DNA of 8,134 bases from Halomonas sp. (GTDB lineage Bacteria > Pseudomonadota > Gammaproteobacteria > Pseudomonadales > Oleiphilaceae), in assembly GCA_007135745.1 (NCBI GenBank), contig SLIH01000445.1, forward strand, positions 1 to 8,134, given 5' to 3'. Position numbers and translations under genes: made by a program. Below the pieces are notes generated by a model. That model worked only from the letters and a program-made list of their open reading frames with translations. It was not told where the DNA came from and searched no databases. Positions 6,863 through 8,134 of the stretch are shown piece by piece. Positions within the stretch are counted from its first letter, which is position 1, and every line of letters begins with the position of its first letter.

Positions 6863-7987
6863 GTGAGCGATAACAACGAGAAACAGTTACCCGTCCCCTC
6901 CCGCGATTCAGCCAATTCGGCTGCCCGACCCCGCCTCTGGCCCCTGTGGCTGCTCGTTCTTGTGCTTATCGCAGCGGTGGCCACTCTTGGATTCACCCTA
7001 TGGGAGCAGCATCAGGAGCAGGCCCATAATCAACAGCAGGTGGCTGACCGGCTCACCGCGCTGGAAGAAGAAACCGAACAACTCAAGGGCGAGCAGCAGT
7101 CGCTGCGCCAGGGTCGCGAAGACCGCCTCAATCGCCTCGAATCCAAACTGGACGAGCATGGCAGCCGACTGGAAACCCAGAGCCGACAGATTGATCACAA
7201 CGCACGCTCGCTGCTGGGTCTCGGGCAGCGCACGCGCACCGACTGGTTGCTGGCCGAAGCAGAATACCTTCTGCGCCTGGCCAATCAGCGCCTGCAACTG
7301 GAGGGTGATTTCCGGGGCGCGCTGGCCATCCTAGAGGATGTCGACCGCGTCCTGGCAGAAACTGACGATGCCGGCACCCATCCGGTTCGCCGACAGCTTG
7401 CAGAAGACATTCTCGCCCTGCGCACCATCACGCCGGTGGATCGTACCGGCATCTATCTCCAGCTCGAAGCCGGCATGGGCATGGCCAATGAACTCACTGG
7501 CGGACACCTCCATCAGGCCCGCATGAGCGCACCTGCCCCACAGGAACGCAGAGAAGAACTGGCAGAGACAGAAGGTCTCAGCTGGGAAAGGGCCTGGCAG
7601 CAGGTCCGTGACACCCTGGGTGAGATTGTCGTCATTCGACGTCTGGACGACCCGGCCAGACCGCTGCTCTCTCCGGAACAGGAAAGTCAGGCAAGGCTGC
7701 ATCTTCAGATGATGATGGAAGAGGCCGGCGTCGCCCTGCTGCGACAGGATAAGGTGACCTACAAGCGAGCACTGCGGCGGGCCCGGGAGTGGCTTAATGA
7801 ATGGTATGACCCGCAGCGTTCCGAGGTACAGACACTGGACGAGCTTCTGAAGGAACTCTCGGAACGGGAAATCGCACCCCCGCGCCCCGATATCAGCGAA
7901 TCGCTGAGCCTGCTCAAGGCCCGAATCGCCGGCCGCCTGGACGAAGGCAATAACGAGGGTGACAACAACGGGGAGAACGACTCATGA
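6863..7987 (+). CDS. hemX: HemX-type membrane-anchored protein of the haem cluster
   Basis: 374 residues, starting at GTG. A short polar cytoplasmic tail (1-24) is followed by one hydrophobic segment (about 26-47: LWPLWLLVLVLIAAVATLGF) and a charged, Gln/Glu-rich coiled coil (about 50-115). The conserved HemX core comes next: TDWLLAEAEYLLRLANQRL (127-145), FRGALAILEDVD and a following ALRTITPVDRTGIYLQLEA stretch. The tail is rich in Asn, Gly and acidic residues. The family (PF04375) is often annotated as uroporphyrinogen-III C-methyltransferase from the E. coli name, but I see no SAM-binding motif of the CobA/CysG type, so that activity should not be assumed. The predicted topology is a type II membrane anchor with the coiled-coil core outside the cytoplasm. 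The gene lies 8 bases after hemD and overlaps hemY by ATGA, so it belongs to the hemCDXY unit. The biochemical role is not established. Confidence 0.92.
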   Translation: MSDNNEKQLPVPSRDSANSAARPRLWPLWLLVLVLIAAVATLGFTLWEQHQEQAHNQQQVADRLTALEEETEQLKGEQQSLRQGREDRLNRLESKLDEHGSRLETQSRQIDHNARSLLGLGQRTRTDWLLAEAEYLLRLANQRLQLEGDFRGALAILEDVDRVLAETDDAGTHPVRRQLAEDILALRTITPVDRTGIYLQLEAGMGMANELTGGHLHQARMSAPAPQERREELAETEGLSWERAWQQVRDTLGEIVVIRRLDDPARPLLSPEQESQARLHLQMMMEEAGVALLRQDKVTYKRALRRAREWLNEWYDPQRSEVQTLDELLKELSEREIAPPRPDISESLSLLKARIAGRLDEGNNEGDNNGENDS

Positions 7988-8134
7988 AGCGCGTTCTGCC
8001 ACTGGTTGTCGTTGCCCTGCTCGCGGGGTCCCTGCTGAGCCTGGGGATCAGCCAGGACACCGGCTATGTGCGCGTCACCATCGGATCATGGCTGGTGGAA
8101 ACCAACTTCTGGGTCGGACTGGCGCTGGTGCTTC
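7984..8134 (+). CDS. hemY: HemY-type membrane protein, N-terminal part (3' partial)
   Basis: Fifty codons and one base are present before the window ends. The protein opens MKRVLPLVVVALLAG, a hydrophobic membrane segment, then QDTGYVRVTIGSWLVETNFW, matching the GYVxI...ETS pattern of proteobacterial HemY (PF07219), and a second hydrophobic segment (VGLALVL) begins at the edge. Proteobacterial HemY is a TPR-containing inner-membrane protein of haem metabolism with unresolved function, and is unrelated to the Bacillus protoporphyrinogen oxidase of the same name. The ATG overlaps the hemX stop as ATGA and is preceded by GGGGAG (7970-7975). The assignment rests on this N terminus plus gene order. 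Confidence 0.88.
   Translation, partial: MKRVLPLVVVALLAGSLLSLGISQDTGYVRVTIGSWLVETNFWVGLALVL

Noticed and set aside
6863..7987. HemX as an active uroporphyrinogen-III methyltransferase
   Set aside because: There is no CobA/CysG-type SAM-binding motif; the protein is a single-pass membrane anchor plus coiled coil, so the enzymatic name is inherited annotation.

Overview
The window reads as a GC-rich gammaproteobacterial chromosome segment. Its core gene order (argH facing away from algZ-algR-hemC-hemD-hemX-hemY) is the arrangement known from Pseudomonas and related gammaproteobacteria. I cannot name a genus from the sequence alone. The first ~296 bases do not fit this picture and probably come from another organism.

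Layout. Positions 3-1799 (+) are one uninterrupted reading frame made of two unrelated pieces. The first is the start of a valyl-tRNA synthetase (3 to about 296). The second is the end of a PAS domain followed by degenerate GGDEF and EAL domains (about 297 to 1799). The abrupt switch is best explained by a chimeric contig end. argH (1807-3207, -) converges on this frame with a 7-base gap and a possible terminator hairpin just past its stop. A 60-base divergent spacer (3208-3267) holds ribosome-binding sites for both flanking genes, an extended -10 candidate for argH and a perfect 8-base direct repeat. To the right lie the two-component pair algZ (3268-4335) and algR (4332-5069), then a 77-base gap with a tiny possible leader ORF. 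The haem cluster follows: hemC (5147-6085), hemD (6066-6854), hemX (6863-7987) and the first 50 codons of hemY (7984 to the window end).

How the genes work together. argH makes the last step of arginine biosynthesis. AlgZ/AlgR form a LytS/LytTR-type signalling pair, linked in Pseudomonas to type IV pili, exopolysaccharide and virulence. HemC and HemD carry out consecutive steps from porphobilinogen to uroporphyrinogen III, and HemX/HemY are membrane-anchored partners of unresolved function. ATGA or longer overlaps join algZ-algR, hemC-hemD and hemX-hemY, which suggests translational coupling. No mobile element, CRISPR array, tRNA or rRNA gene was seen, and no wholly new system. The points most worth checking are the ValS/PAS-GGDEF-EAL junction, the catalytically broken but I-site-bearing c-di-GMP protein, the atypical ATP-binding region of AlgZ and the repeat in the argH-algZ spacer.
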